Notes: generated by a model from the sequence alone, not told the origin. 32,978 nt of DNA from an uncultured Erysipelotrichaceae bacterium (GCA_949744505.1 CATJXY010000023.1:1-32978); one strand, 5' to 3'. Positions 8,779 through 18,161 are shown, numbered from the stretch's first letter. Translations and numbers: made by a program.

Positions 8779-8855
8779 TTTGTTTTCAATAATCGGTTGA
8801 TTTAGAAAGATAAGTGGTTGAATATTTCAATCAATTTTATATTCATTATTTTAAA

Positions 8856-8884
8856 TTGAGTTAAGTATAAAAACATGTTAAAAT
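8856..8884 (+). promoter_or_regulatory. extended -10 promoter of the flavoprotein gene
   Basis: TTGAGT at 8856-8861 and TAAAAT at 8879-8884 are 17 bases apart, and TG plus one base precedes the -10. It runs divergently from the LytTR promoter about 80 bases away, so both could share a control region. Confidence 0.55.
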
Positions 8885-8925
8885 TTATTAGAACATTACA
8901 TATGATGAATAAAGGAGGGAATTAA

Positions 8926-9546
8926 ATGAAGGTATTATTAATAAATGGAAGTCCGAGAATTAATGGTAATACAACATTGGCTTTGAACGAAATGGTAAAA
9001 GTATTCGAAAAAAACGGAATAGAAACAGAGATTGTTCAAATTGGGAATCAAGCAATTCGTGGATGTATTGCTTGCGGAAGTTGTCATCAAAATGAAAGAA
9101 AATGTATTTTTGATGATGCAGTGAATCAAGTTGCTCCTAAATTTGAAGAGTGTGATGGTCTTGTGATTGCCAGCCCGGTATATTATGCGTCAGCTAATGC
9201 AACTTTAATAGCATTTCTTGATCGTTTATTTTATAGCACTCCATTTGATAAAGCAATGAAGGTGGGGGCGAGTGTTGTTGTGGCAAGAAGAGGGGGAGCA
9301 TCCGCTACTTTTGATGAATTAAATAAATATTTTACTATCAGTAATATGCCGATTGCATCAAGTCAGTATTGGAATAGTGTTCATGGATTGGACAAGGGGG
9401 AAGCAATGCAGGATGAAGAAGGTCTTCAGACAATGCGTACATTAGCTGAAAATATGTCTTTCCTTATGAAAAGTATCGCTTTGGGAAAAGAAAAATATGG
9501 TCTTCCTGTAAGGGAAAAGAAAAATCCAACTAATTTTATTCGCTAG
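8926..9546 (+). CDS. flavodoxin-fold NAD(P)H-dependent FMN oxidoreductase
   Basis: The 206-residue protein opens with KVLLINGSPRINGNT, the FMN phosphate-binding loop of the NADPH-dependent FMN reductase / flavodoxin-like family. GCIACGSC and a further Cys in ERKC follow near residues 46-62. This Cys cluster occurs in the iron-sulfur flavoprotein-like branch, where it may hold a cluster or act in redox chemistry. IASPVYYASANA, near residue 83, is the typical second flavin-binding loop. AGGAGGG precedes the ATG. It is a single-gene unit with its own promoter and terminator. The substrate cannot be deduced; quinones, nitro compounds or another electron acceptor are possible. Confidence 0.8.
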   Translation: MKVLLINGSPRINGNTTLALNEMVKVFEKNGIETEIVQIGNQAIRGCIACGSCHQNERKCIFDDAVNQVAPKFEECDGLVIASPVYYASANATLIAFLDRLFYSTPFDKAMKVGASVVVARRGGASATFDELNKYFTISNMPIASSQYWNSVHGLDKGEAMQDEEGLQTMRTLAENMSFLMKSIALGKEKYGLPVREKKNPTNFIR

Positions 9547-9548
9547 TA

Positions 9549-9577
9549 AAAACTGATAATTGAAAATATCAGTTTTT
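9549..9577 (+). terminator. intrinsic terminator of the flavoprotein gene
   Basis: AAACTGATA at 9550-9558 pairs with TATCAGTTT at 9567-9575, and the stem runs into a T-rich tail. It begins two bases after the stop codon. Confidence 0.8.
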
Positions 9578-9595
9578 TAATTTACAATTGCTTCC

Positions 9596-9647
9596 AAAAA
9601 AGAGAGTAATATTTCCTATACTTGGAAGGAATGGTACTCTTTTTTTA
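9596..9647 (+). terminator. second, longer terminator-like hairpin
   Basis: AGAGTA at 9603-9608 pairs with TACTCT at 9635-9640. A/T pairs extend the stem outwards, and an inner TTTCC/GGAAGGAA helix is possible. A run of seven T follows. It may be a back-up terminator or may belong to the following operon's upstream boundary. Confidence 0.65.
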
Positions 9648-9689
9648 CTTTAATGAAAAACAAATGTTTCTTGCTTTAGAAAAATGTGC

Positions 9690-9695
9690 TATTAT
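9690..9695 (+). promoter_or_regulatory. extended -10 of the cell-surface operon
   Basis: TGcTATTAT at 9687-9695 is a good extended -10. Seventeen bases upstream is the moderate -35 TTTCTT (9667-9672). The predicted transcript start is near 9702, only about ten bases before the ATG at 9712. Confidence 0.45.
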
Positions 9696-9711
9696 ATAGT
9701 TGGTGATTTTT

Positions 9712-10737
9712 ATGTCGAAAAAAAGTGCAAACGATATATTGAAAAAGAAAAAAGCAATCATTTTTGTGATACTTGTTCTTTTAATTGCAATTGTTACATT
9801 TGGAATATATAGTGCGTTTTTTGTTCCTGAAAAAGAGGATGATCCAATTGTTAATATTGACCCAACGGTTCCTACCGAACCGGACAGTTCTCTTTCAAAT
9901 CCAAATGATCAAAAACCCGATGAAACAGATTCACTAGAGCAAGTTAAAGTGGATTTGGTAGAATACACAACATATTGTTTTGAAGATTTGAATTTTAATT
10001 TTATTATTGCGAAAGTTCGTGTTAAGGCGGAAGACTCAATTAATATTACTTTAGATCATTTTATAACTTCCGAAAGTATACAATTAGATGATATTGACTC
10101 TTATCTTTCTATTTTAGATAGTCACAATTTGTATGTTGGAAAGCAGAGAGTTCAATTTGAATTGCTTTCGAATGAAAACAGCATGGTCGCAAATATTTTT
10201 ATTCCGGTTAAAGATAAAAATGCAAAGACAATTACAGTCACAACGGATTTTAATCGTAAAAATAATCTTTCGTTTTCTTTAGAAACCTCAACCGGTACAA
10301 AAGAAATGTTAGGTTATCATGCAGAGGATGTTATTACAGATGGGAAAACTTATGAACTGAAAATAAGTAATGTGATTGATGTTACCGGAGAAGATTTATT
10401 TATTACGGAAAATGGGAATTCGGTACAGGAATATTATTCTTCATCTACTAAAATTTATGCATTTTATGTAGATGCGATTTCTTTGTGGGGAGATGAAGTT
10501 ATTATTGAGGATGCTTGTTATATTACAGATACAAAAATAGAATTTAAAGCTTTGGATTCTCGTTATTCAACTATGAAGCGAGATAATATTGTCGGTAAGC
10601 CAATTAAAGAATCGGAAACCGCTCCGATATTGTTTATGACATTGAATTATGAAGAAAATCCGATTATCTATCAAGGAATTTTGAAAATTAAAATTAAAGG
10701 ACAAGATAAATGGATTGAAATTAGGCTTAGCTTATAA
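9712..10737 (+). CDS. membrane-anchored extracellular protein of unknown function
   Basis: This protein of about 341 residues has a basic N-terminus, one transmembrane segment (about 16-36, IIFVILVLLIAIVTFGIY) and a Pro/Asp/Ser-rich linker (about 40-75), then an extracellular beta-rich region of about 260 residues. The start is placed at the ATG at 9712, with GGTGA six bases upstream; an in-frame TTG at 9700 lies upstream of that site and is less likely. No known domain or catalytic motif was recognised. It is the first gene of a unit with a glucosaminidase (14 bases downstream) and a PASTA protein, which makes a role at the cell wall, such as partner or regulator of the hydrolase, a reasonable inference only. 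Confidence 0.7.
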   Translation: MSKKSANDILKKKKAIIFVILVLLIAIVTFGIYSAFFVPEKEDDPIVNIDPTVPTEPDSSLSNPNDQKPDETDSLEQVKVDLVEYTTYCFEDLNFNFIIAKVRVKAEDSINITLDHFITSESIQLDDIDSYLSILDSHNLYVGKQRVQFELLSNENSMVANIFIPVKDKNAKTITVTTDFNRKNNLSFSLETSTGTKEMLGYHAEDVITDGKTYELKISNVIDVTGEDLFITENGNSVQEYYSSSTKIYAFYVDAISLWGDEVIIEDACYITDTKIEFKALDSRYSTMKRDNIVGKPIKESETAPILFMTLNYEENPIIYQGILKIKIKGQDKWIEIRLSL

Positions 10738-10751
10738 AGAAAGGAGGAACT

Positions 10752-13700
10752 ATGAGTAGAATGATGAAAAGGATAATTGTTGCGATTATAACTATGTTTA
10801 TCAGTGTTGCGATGATGCCACTTCATGTAAATAAAATTTATGCTGAAACGACAGTGAGTTATACAGAAATGGGTTGTAATGCTTATGAAGTATCCAATGC
10901 AAACGCTGATGGTTCTTTCACTGTAATTGATTGTAAAGGGAATTTTAAAGATGCACTATCTTTGATGAAATCATCTGGAGAAAATGCAGTAGTTAGGCAT
11001 GCAGCATCAAAAAGCCCGATGAAGATTATTGCTATGAATAGTGGGATTGCCGCAACATATTCATTTCGTGTTGCATCTGGCAGTAGTGTTGCGACAACGG
11101 CTACCATTTGGCAATATGCGACATCAGTAGCTAATGAAAAAACAACTTATATCACATCGCATCGAGAAGTTGCATATTTTGATACTTATTCTTTTAATGA
11201 ATCTAGCGGTGATGGATATGTTCATATCAATTCTTCTGGGTTTGACGGATATATGCGATTGATTCAGGTAGATTTGATTCCAAGCATTTTTATTGAAAAC
11301 AATGTTCGAACTCTTTTAGGTGGAAATACAGCGGTTGCAAATTATGAACAACCTTTTTATGTGTATACAAAAAGAGCTTATTTTACTGTAGAACAAAATG
11401 GAAAATATAAAGAGCTTGTTTATCATTTTCATTCGCAATGGGCTTCTCAAAAGGATTACCAGCCGGCTTCTTACTCGTATGCCTTGGGACCTGCTGCGGA
11501 TTGGATGAATGTAAATGATCGATATTATAGTTATGATTATGTACATTATTTTTCAGATAAAAATTATACAGATTTAAAAGGTACATATTATAATTATTAT
11601 ATGTATTTACCACTTCGATCTCAAACAAATATCTCTGCAGAGCAAATGGAAAATTATCTTAGCAGCAAAGGGTATAATTCCTCTAATTCTAAGATGGTAG
11701 GAAATGCACATGTCTTCGTTGAAGGACAAAATCAATATGGTGTCAATGCCTTGCTTGTTTTTGCAATGGGGTGCTTGGAATCCGGCTATGGTACAAGCAA
11801 TATTGCAATGACAAAAAATAACCTTTTCGGTTGGGCTGCGGTAGATAGTGATCCAAATGACGCTACAGCATATCCAAGTATTTCTAGTGCAATTCTTCAA
11901 CATATGAATCGTAATTTGAGAGGATATATGGATGTGATGGATGCACGTTTCTTTGGTAGCCATATTGGAAATAATGGTTCAGGTTTCAATGTGAAATATG
12001 CCAGTGATCCGTATTGGGGGCTTAAAATTTCTTCTATTGCTTATGAGATTGATAAATTTGCAAATAGCAATAATGGAAATTTAAGCGATTATAATTATTA
12101 TCGTATCGGTATTTTGAATAATAATGTCAATATTAAAAAAACAGCGGATTCATCTTCGCAAACTTTATATAATTCAGCCTACGGGGCTACATATCAAAAA
12201 GATTTTACGGTTATTGTAAATGAGGGCAGTGGAACTTGGTTACAAATTCCAAGTACGAATGCAATTAATTCATCCGGAGCACTTATTAGAAATGGCGACC
12301 CGGTTCAAGAATATAATTGGCAAACAAGTTTAGGATATGTTATGGCTTCAGAATGCTCTTTGATTTATAACAGTCGTTATACAGAAAGTGTTTTACCAAA
12401 ACCGGGAATGATTCAAAGTGAGATGCTTGCCCAAGATATTGTCAATGAAACGAGTAGTTTAGCTTGGAGCAATAGTATTTTATCAATTAAAGGATATGCT
12501 TATCAGCCGGGATTCTCTGTTGGAAATTACAATAATATTTCACATGTTCTTGTTTTAACAGATAATTCAGGGAATAAAACACGATTTAATTTGGAACATA
12601 TATCTACTGCTAAGGCGATAACCTCAGTGAAGGGATTAGATTATACAAAATCCGGATATTCTTCCTCTTCTATCAATTTATCTTCTTTGAAAGTTGGAAC
12701 ATATAATGTATCAATGGAAGTAACGATGAAAAATGGAAATATCGTTTTGACAAAAGAGATTTTGTTAAATGCATCGAAATTACCGTCTGATATGGTTATT
12801 GGCAATGATACATATAAGATTTCTAATGCATCAGGATCTTTACAAATCACAAAATCTAGAAAAACAGTTGAAGTTAAACGTGCAGTTGTAAGTAGTCTTC
12901 AAGAGTTGAATTGGACATCTGATAATCGTGTTTATATCAAAGGAATCGGATATGTTCAAGGTATTGATAATACAAAACAAAATAAAATCGAAAAGAAATT
13001 GCTTATCTTGAATGCAGATAACAATGAAATTGTAAAAACGATTGCTTTGAATAATATTTATGATTCATTGGTTATGGGAGATGGCTATGATTATGAATGT
13101 GCATGGTATGATGGAACGTTTGATGTTTCGGATTTACCACTCGGTGAGTATAAGTTTACATTACAAATCAATTTTGACGGGAAAACTTATGAGACAGTCT
13201 TAACAAGTATTAATAAAAAATTTGAATTGGATGTAAAAGAATTGTCTGTTGAAAATGAAACGTATAAATATAAGTTTAATGAAAATCCAGTATATAGTTA
13301 TCGCTTGGAATTGGTTATCGGAAAGAATTACATTCATGAAATTTCGCCAACAGCACTTATTTCAAGAATGAAACCGGTATTGGTAGTGAATGATATTTCG
13401 ATTTCTCGAGAAAATGGTAAAAATATGTTGAATTTGGATGGAATGTCCTTTATATGGTATGTAAGATTTTCGAATAAAGATAAGATTTCTTATGATTTGA
13501 TTCTAGAAAATTTGAATACCGGAAAAGTATATGAGTCTTCTTTATCTCAACAAGCATGTTCGGTTGATTATACTTCGTTATACGGATTAAAGTATGATGT
13601 AAATTCTGCTTGCTTTGCCGGCTCAACAGATTTAAATGAATTGGAAAGTGGAGATTATGAGCTTTATTTGAAAATAAATTCACAGAATGATAAGAAAGTC

Positions 13701-13922
13701 TATGTGGATAGTATAAAGTTGTATTCACTTTATAGCAATTTCAAAGAGCAAAATATATCTGATGATAAAGGTGAATATGGATTAGCAATCAGAGGATACA
13801 ATAATCGATATCATCTAAGCATCAGCAATGTAGCGAATATAGCTGAAATAGAAGAAACGAGTATTGATGAGCTTGAAACAGAGCTTACAGAAGAAGATAG
13901 TAATCAAGATATTGAAGAGTAA
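10752..13922 (+). CDS. secreted GH73 endo-beta-N-acetylglucosaminidase (autolysin)
   Basis: The 1056-residue protein has a signal peptide (about 1-31, ending near IYA). The region at about 290-440 is a glucosaminidase domain: AMGCLESGYGTSNIA carries the family's catalytic Glu at residue 343, followed by NNLFGWAAVDSDP and a late DPYWGLKIS. The enzyme would cleave the GlcNAc-MurNAc bonds of peptidoglycan. An SH3-like segment follows at about 445-540 (VNIKKTADSS, GTWLQIPS). The 500-residue C-terminal part has several beta-rich repeats of unknown type with SWSNSILSIKG/NWTSDNRVYIKG-like starts, and an acidic end (DELETELTEEDSNQD). AGGAGG lies close to the ATG. It sits between an anchored protein of unknown function and a PASTA protein, probably one transcript. 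Confidence 0.85.
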   Translation: MSRMMKRIIVAIITMFISVAMMPLHVNKIYAETTVSYTEMGCNAYEVSNANADGSFTVIDCKGNFKDALSLMKSSGENAVVRHAASKSPMKIIAMNSGIAATYSFRVASGSSVATTATIWQYATSVANEKTTYITSHREVAYFDTYSFNESSGDGYVHINSSGFDGYMRLIQVDLIPSIFIENNVRTLLGGNTAVANYEQPFYVYTKRAYFTVEQNGKYKELVYHFHSQWASQKDYQPASYSYALGPAADWMNVNDRYYSYDYVHYFSDKNYTDLKGTYYNYYMYLPLRSQTNISAEQMENYLSSKGYNSSNSKMVGNAHVFVEGQNQYGVNALLVFAMGCLESGYGTSNIAMTKNNLFGWAAVDSDPNDATAYPSISSAILQHMNRNLRGYMDVMDARFFGSHIGNNGSGFNVKYASDPYWGLKISSIAYEIDKFANSNNGNLSDYNYYRIGILNNNVNIKKTADSSSQTLYNSAYGATYQKDFTVIVNEGSGTWLQIPSTNAINSSGALIRNGDPVQEYNWQTSLGYVMASECSLIYNSRYTESVLPKPGMIQSEMLAQDIVNETSSLAWSNSILSIKGYAYQPGFSVGNYNNISHVLVLTDNSGNKTRFNLEHISTAKAITSVKGLDYTKSGYSSSSINLSSLKVGTYNVSMEVTMKNGNIVLTKEILLNASKLPSDMVIGNDTYKISNASGSLQITKSRKTVEVKRAVVSSLQELNWTSDNRVYIKGIGYVQGIDNTKQNKIEKKLLILNADNNEIVKTIALNNIYDSLVMGDGYDYECAWYDGTFDVSDLPLGEYKFTLQINFDGKTYETVLTSINKKFELDVKELSVENETYKYKFNENPVYSYRLELVIGKNYIHEISPTALISRMKPVLVVNDISISRENGKNMLNLDGMSFIWYVRFSNKDKISYDLILENLNTGKVYESSLSQQACSVDYTSLYGLKYDVNSACFAGSTDLNELESGDYELYLKINSQNDKKVYVDSIKLYSLYSNFKEQNISDDKGEYGLAIRGYNNRYHLSISNVANIAEIEETSIDELETELTEEDSNQDIEE

Positions 13923-13941
13923 TCAGATCGGAGGATTATAA

Positions 13942-15954
13942 GTGAGTCAGAAAAAAATAAACTTAAAAGATAAAAAAACAATTTTACTTATATGCTCAGT
14001 AATCATTCTTGCAATCGTTGTAGGAGTAGCTTTGTTTTTCACTTTTAATTACGAAGGGAAATCGGTTGTAATGCCTGATTTCAAAGAAAAAACAGTTTCT
14101 GATATAGAAGTGTGGATCAACGATAACAACTTAAGTGATCAAGTCGAAATTGTTTATGAATTTGATGAAGAAATCGAAGAAAATGTTGTGATAACACAAA
14201 GTATTTCATCAGAAACAAAAATTAAAAAAGAAGATAAAATCTTAATTACTGTTTCAAAAGGACCTGATCCTGAAGCTAAAATTTCAATACCGGACTTCAA
14301 AGAAATGGATGTAGAAGAGATTCAAAAATTTGTAGAAGAAAATAAGCTTATGGATGTGACTTATGAGTATGTATTAAGTGACGATGTTGAAAAAGGAAAG
14401 CTGATTCAAACAAATATTCATATTGGAACAGTCACAATTCAGCGAAATCAAATGATTATTTTTACAATTTCTAAAGGACATGATGAATCTTTAGATATTA
14501 TCGTACCAAATTTTAGCGGATATACAAAGAACAAGGTAGCGAATTGGGCAAGTGCAAATGAAGTTAATGTGATTTATCAAGAAAATTACAGTGACACGAT
14601 TGAACGGGGTTATGTCATTTCGCAAGATCCAAAAGCAGAATCTGTTATTACAGCAAAAAGTAAAGTAACTGTAACGATTTCTTTAGGAAAACCGGTCACT
14701 GTTAAAAGTTTAGCTGGTATGACGAGTGCAGAAATTGGAACATGGGCTACTCAAAATAATGTAAAGGTCATTTTTCTGGATTATTTCAGTGATACAGTAG
14801 AAAAAGATAAAGCAATTTCAAATACTCCTAATAGCGGAAAAGTTTCTCAGCAATCAACGATTACAGTGAAAAGATCTCAGGGAAAACCAAATATCGAAGA
14901 TTATACCAATAAAACTAAAACTGATTTTGATGCATACTTGAATAAACTGAATGCTCAGTACAATTCCAGTGCTAAGATTACTGTTAATGTCACATATAAG
15001 TATGATGATACAGTAAAGAAAGATAGTATTATTTCTCAGGATAAAAAGGGAAGCCAAAATGTTGGGACAGTTATCAATTTGACAGTTAGTAAAGGAAAAC
15101 AAATAACCGTTATAGATTTGAGTGGAAAATCTAAAGAGGAAATCAATTCATGGGCTAATACTAATAAGCTATTGATTAATTATAGCTCTGAAAAATACAA
15201 TAACAATGTTGCTGAAAACAGTGCTATATCCAATGATAAAGTAAATGAAAAGGTTGATGAAGGAACAACGATCAATGTTGTTATTTCTAAAGGAAAACCA
15301 AATCTTGGAAATTATAAAGGTAAATCTAAAAATGAGTTTGAAGCATATATTGAGGCATTAAATAGTAATGGTGCTAATTTAAAGGTAAATTATACTGAAA
15401 GTTCTGATAATACAATTCAAGCAGGTTATATTATTGAAAATCCAACAGGAGCAGTGAATGTAGGTAGTACTATTCAAGTCAAGATTTCTACAGGTGCGGC
15501 GCCAATTACAGTAGGGAATTATGTCGGTAAAAACGCAAATTCTCTTGTGGTAGATGGACTTAATTTCAATATAGCCGAATATCGTTACAGTGATACTGTT
15601 GCATCAGGAGTAATCCTCGAACAATCTGTTGCACAAGGAACTTCTGTATCAAGAGGCACAACAATTAATCTTGTTGTATCGAAAGGGCCAGAACCTTTGA
15701 TTAGTCTATCAAATGGGTATTTGGCTGCATACTCTAGTACTGCTCTTTTTGAGGGAAGTATAGATAAAGAAATTGCTGCCATAAAAGCAAATATACAAAA
15801 TCTTGGATTTTCTAATGTGACTGTCGAATTAATATGTTCTAGAGATGGACATTCAGCCGGACTAGCGGATCAAGATTTGTCAACACCGCCAGGAAGCTAT
15901 AAATCCTCTTATCCTATCAAGGTTATTGTTTATAACGGTAATATGTGTGAATAG
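13942..15954 (+). CDS. membrane-anchored protein with eight PASTA domains, no kinase
   Basis: The 670-residue protein starts at GTG with CGGAGG eight bases upstream. A short cytoplasmic end (about 11 residues) and one membrane helix (about 12-35) are followed by eight PASTA-like units of 63-72 residues, up to about residue 582. Most units end in ISKG, VSKG or a similar motif. PASTA modules bind muropeptides or beta-lactams in Ser/Thr kinases and some PBPs, but there is no kinase or transpeptidase domain here. The final 90 residues (from about 582) form a distinct mixed alpha/beta tail. It lies 19 bases after the GH73 gene. A role in placing or controlling the wall hydrolase is inferred from that context. 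Confidence 0.85.
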   Translation: MSQKKINLKDKKTILLICSVIILAIVVGVALFFTFNYEGKSVVMPDFKEKTVSDIEVWINDNNLSDQVEIVYEFDEEIEENVVITQSISSETKIKKEDKILITVSKGPDPEAKISIPDFKEMDVEEIQKFVEENKLMDVTYEYVLSDDVEKGKLIQTNIHIGTVTIQRNQMIIFTISKGHDESLDIIVPNFSGYTKNKVANWASANEVNVIYQENYSDTIERGYVISQDPKAESVITAKSKVTVTISLGKPVTVKSLAGMTSAEIGTWATQNNVKVIFLDYFSDTVEKDKAISNTPNSGKVSQQSTITVKRSQGKPNIEDYTNKTKTDFDAYLNKLNAQYNSSAKITVNVTYKYDDTVKKDSIISQDKKGSQNVGTVINLTVSKGKQITVIDLSGKSKEEINSWANTNKLLINYSSEKYNNNVAENSAISNDKVNEKVDEGTTINVVISKGKPNLGNYKGKSKNEFEAYIEALNSNGANLKVNYTESSDNTIQAGYIIENPTGAVNVGSTIQVKISTGAAPITVGNYVGKNANSLVVDGLNFNIAEYRYSDTVASGVILEQSVAQGTSVSRGTTINLVVSKGPEPLISLSNGYLAAYSSTALFEGSIDKEIAAIKANIQNLGFSNVTVELICSRDGHSAGLADQDLSTPPGSYKSSYPIKVIVYNGNMCE

Positions 15955-15988
15955 AAAAAGGTCGAAACATACCTTTTTCTTTTTTTTA
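15954..15988 (+). terminator. intrinsic terminator of the cell-surface operon
   Basis: GAAAAAGGT at 15954-15962 pairs with ACCTTTTTC at 15971-15979 around an eight-base loop, followed by eight T. It begins at the stop codon of the PASTA gene. Confidence 0.85.
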
Positions 15989-16005
15989 AAATTAATTTAT
16001 GGTAA

Positions 16006-16011
16006 TATAAT
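16006..16011 (+). promoter_or_regulatory. -10 box upstream of tex
   Basis: TATAAT at 16006-16011 is a perfect -10, but the region 17 bases upstream is only T-rich (part of the preceding terminator). Start of transcription near 16018 would leave a leader of about ten bases, with GAGGTG at its very 5' end. Confidence 0.45.
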
Positions 16012-16027
16012 ATCCGCGAGGTGAATT

Positions 16028-18160
16028 ATGGAACAATTAATAGAACCAATTGCTTATCAGATGAAAATCAGTACAGAGCAAGTAAAAAATACATTAGAAT
16101 TATTGGAAATGGGAAATACAGTTCCTTTTATTGCGAGATATCGTAAAGAAGTGACAAAAGGATTGGATGAAGAACAAATCTATTTCATCGAGAAAGAATA
16201 TCGATATCAGCAAAATCTTCAAAAGAGAAAAGAAGATGTTTTGAGAATTATTGAAACACAAGGGAAATTAACTGACGAAATTAAAGCGCAAGTCAATGCG
16301 TGTTTGAAACTCAGTGAAGTGGAAGATATTTACAGACCTTATCAACAAAAACGTAAAACCAGAGCCACTGAAGCAATTAAAAATGGTTTAGAACCATTTG
16401 CATTGTGGCTAATGAGTTGTCCGAGATTTGGCTCCGTTGAAGAGGAAGCAAAAAAATACTTAAAAGATCCAATTCAATCTGTTGAGGAAGCCATTCAGGG
16501 AGCGAAAGATATTGTTGCAGAAAAGGTTTCAGATGATGCGAAAGTCAGAAGAAAAATAAAAGATAGTATTTTTCATTATGCTTGGATCATCACGAAAGAA
16601 AAGAAAAATCATAATGATGAAAAGAAAATATATCAGATGTATTATGATCGAAAAGAAAAACTGAATAATGTAGCTTCACATCGTATCATGGCCATAGATC
16701 GTGCAGAAAATGAAAAAGTAATTTCTGTTTCTTTAGAATATGATCAACAATATTTAATTAATTATGCTGTGAGAGGAATTTGTAAAAATAGAGATACCAT
16801 TGCTCAAAGCGTTATTGAAGAAGCAGTCAGTGACGGATTAAAAAGGCTTGCATTCCCATCTGTGGAAAGAGAAATTAGAAATGAACTTAGTGAAAAAGCG
16901 CAGGAAAAGAGTATTGAAATCTTTTCAATGAATGTGGAGAGATTGTTATTACAACCACCTTTAAAAGGAAGAATGATTTTAGGTGTCGATCCTGCATTTA
17001 GAACAGGATGTAAACTTGCGGTTGTTGATTCTACAGGGAAGATGATAACGATTTCTGTGATTTACCCTCATAGTGGAGCGAATCAAAGAAAAGAAGCAGC
17101 GAAAGAATTGGCAAGAATTATTAAAGAATATAAAATTGAAATTCTTGCAATAGGAAATGGAACGGCCTCTCGTGAGACTGAAAGTTTTGTTGCAGAAGTG
17201 ATTCGTGATAATGATTTAAATGTATCTTATACCCTTGTTTCAGAAGCGGGGGCTTCCGTTTATTCTGCAAGTGAATTGGCAAGAAAAGAGTTCCCGGATC
17301 TTCATGTTGAACAGCGATCCGCAGTATCAATTGCGAGAAGATTGCTTGATCCGCTTTCTGAGTTAATTAAAATTGATCCGAAAAGTATTGGTGTTGGCCA
17401 GTATCAACATGATCTTCCTAAAAAAGAACTGAATGACCGCTTGGATTTTGTTGTCAGCAAAGCTGTAAATAGAGTAGGTGTCGATGTCAATACAGCTTCT
17501 GTAGAGTTATTAATGCATATTTCCGGTTTAAACAAATCAACGGCACAATCTATTGTAGACGAACGAAATGAAAAGGGAAGATTTACAGACAGAGGCCAAT
17601 TGAAAAAGGTCAAAAAACTGGGGGCAAAGAGCTTTCAGCAAGCTGCTGGATTCTTGCGTATTACTGAGGGGAAAGAGATTTTAGATGAAACATCGATTCA
17701 CCCGGAGAGTTATGAAGCAGCTAAGAAGTTGATGAAAGAGCTTCAAATTCATACTTTGGGAGAACCTTTTAGCTATGATGAAAATCAAAAATATGAATTG
17801 TGTGCAAAATGTAATATTGATGAATATACTTTTGAAGATATTCTTGATTCATTACAACAACCGACACGAGATTATCGTGAACAATATGACGGACCGATGT
17901 TACGAAGTGATGTTTTGGAATTAAAAGATTTGAAAATCGGAGATAAATTGGAGGGTGTTGTTCGTAATGTTGTCGATTTTGGAGCATTTGTCGATATTGG
18001 GCTTCATGATGATGGCTTAATTCATATTTCTAAGATGTCAAAGGAAAGAATTTCTCATCCAAGTGAGCTTGTAGAAGTAGGAGATATTGTTACCGTGTGG
18101 GTATCTAACATTGATGAGTTTCGTCAGAAAGTTCAACTTTCCTTGATTGAGGACGAATAG
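16028..18160 (+). CDS. tex: Tex-family RNA-binding protein
   Basis: The 710-residue length is normal for the family. The N-terminal helical Tex region (about 1-200) contains NTVPFIARYRKEVTKGLDEE, a strong signature. A YqgF/RNase H-like domain at about 320-450 holds LGVDPAFRTGCKLAVVD and GNGTASRE. Helix-hairpin-helix motifs at about 485-565 include GVDVNTASVELL and GLNKSTAQSIV. An S1 RNA-binding domain (about 635-708) has GVVRNVVDFGAFVDIG and DGLIHIS. The protein binds nucleic acid and is linked to transcription and ribosome-associated quality functions. It starts a run of co-oriented genes; the rRNA methyltransferase start codon is one base after its stop, so translation is probably coupled. 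Confidence 0.95.
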   Translation: MEQLIEPIAYQMKISTEQVKNTLELLEMGNTVPFIARYRKEVTKGLDEEQIYFIEKEYRYQQNLQKRKEDVLRIIETQGKLTDEIKAQVNACLKLSEVEDIYRPYQQKRKTRATEAIKNGLEPFALWLMSCPRFGSVEEEAKKYLKDPIQSVEEAIQGAKDIVAEKVSDDAKVRRKIKDSIFHYAWIITKEKKNHNDEKKIYQMYYDRKEKLNNVASHRIMAIDRAENEKVISVSLEYDQQYLINYAVRGICKNRDTIAQSVIEEAVSDGLKRLAFPSVEREIRNELSEKAQEKSIEIFSMNVERLLLQPPLKGRMILGVDPAFRTGCKLAVVDSTGKMITISVIYPHSGANQRKEAAKELARIIKEYKIEILAIGNGTASRETESFVAEVIRDNDLNVSYTLVSEAGASVYSASELARKEFPDLHVEQRSAVSIARRLLDPLSELIKIDPKSIGVGQYQHDLPKKELNDRLDFVVSKAVNRVGVDVNTASVELLMHISGLNKSTAQSIVDERNEKGRFTDRGQLKKVKKLGAKSFQQAAGFLRITEGKEILDETSIHPESYEAAKKLMKELQIHTLGEPFSYDENQKYELCAKCNIDEYTFEDILDSLQQPTRDYREQYDGPMLRSDVLELKDLKIGDKLEGVVRNVVDFGAFVDIGLHDDGLIHISKMSKERISHPSELVEVGDIVTVWVSNIDEFRQKVQLSLIEDE

Positions 18161-18161
18161 A

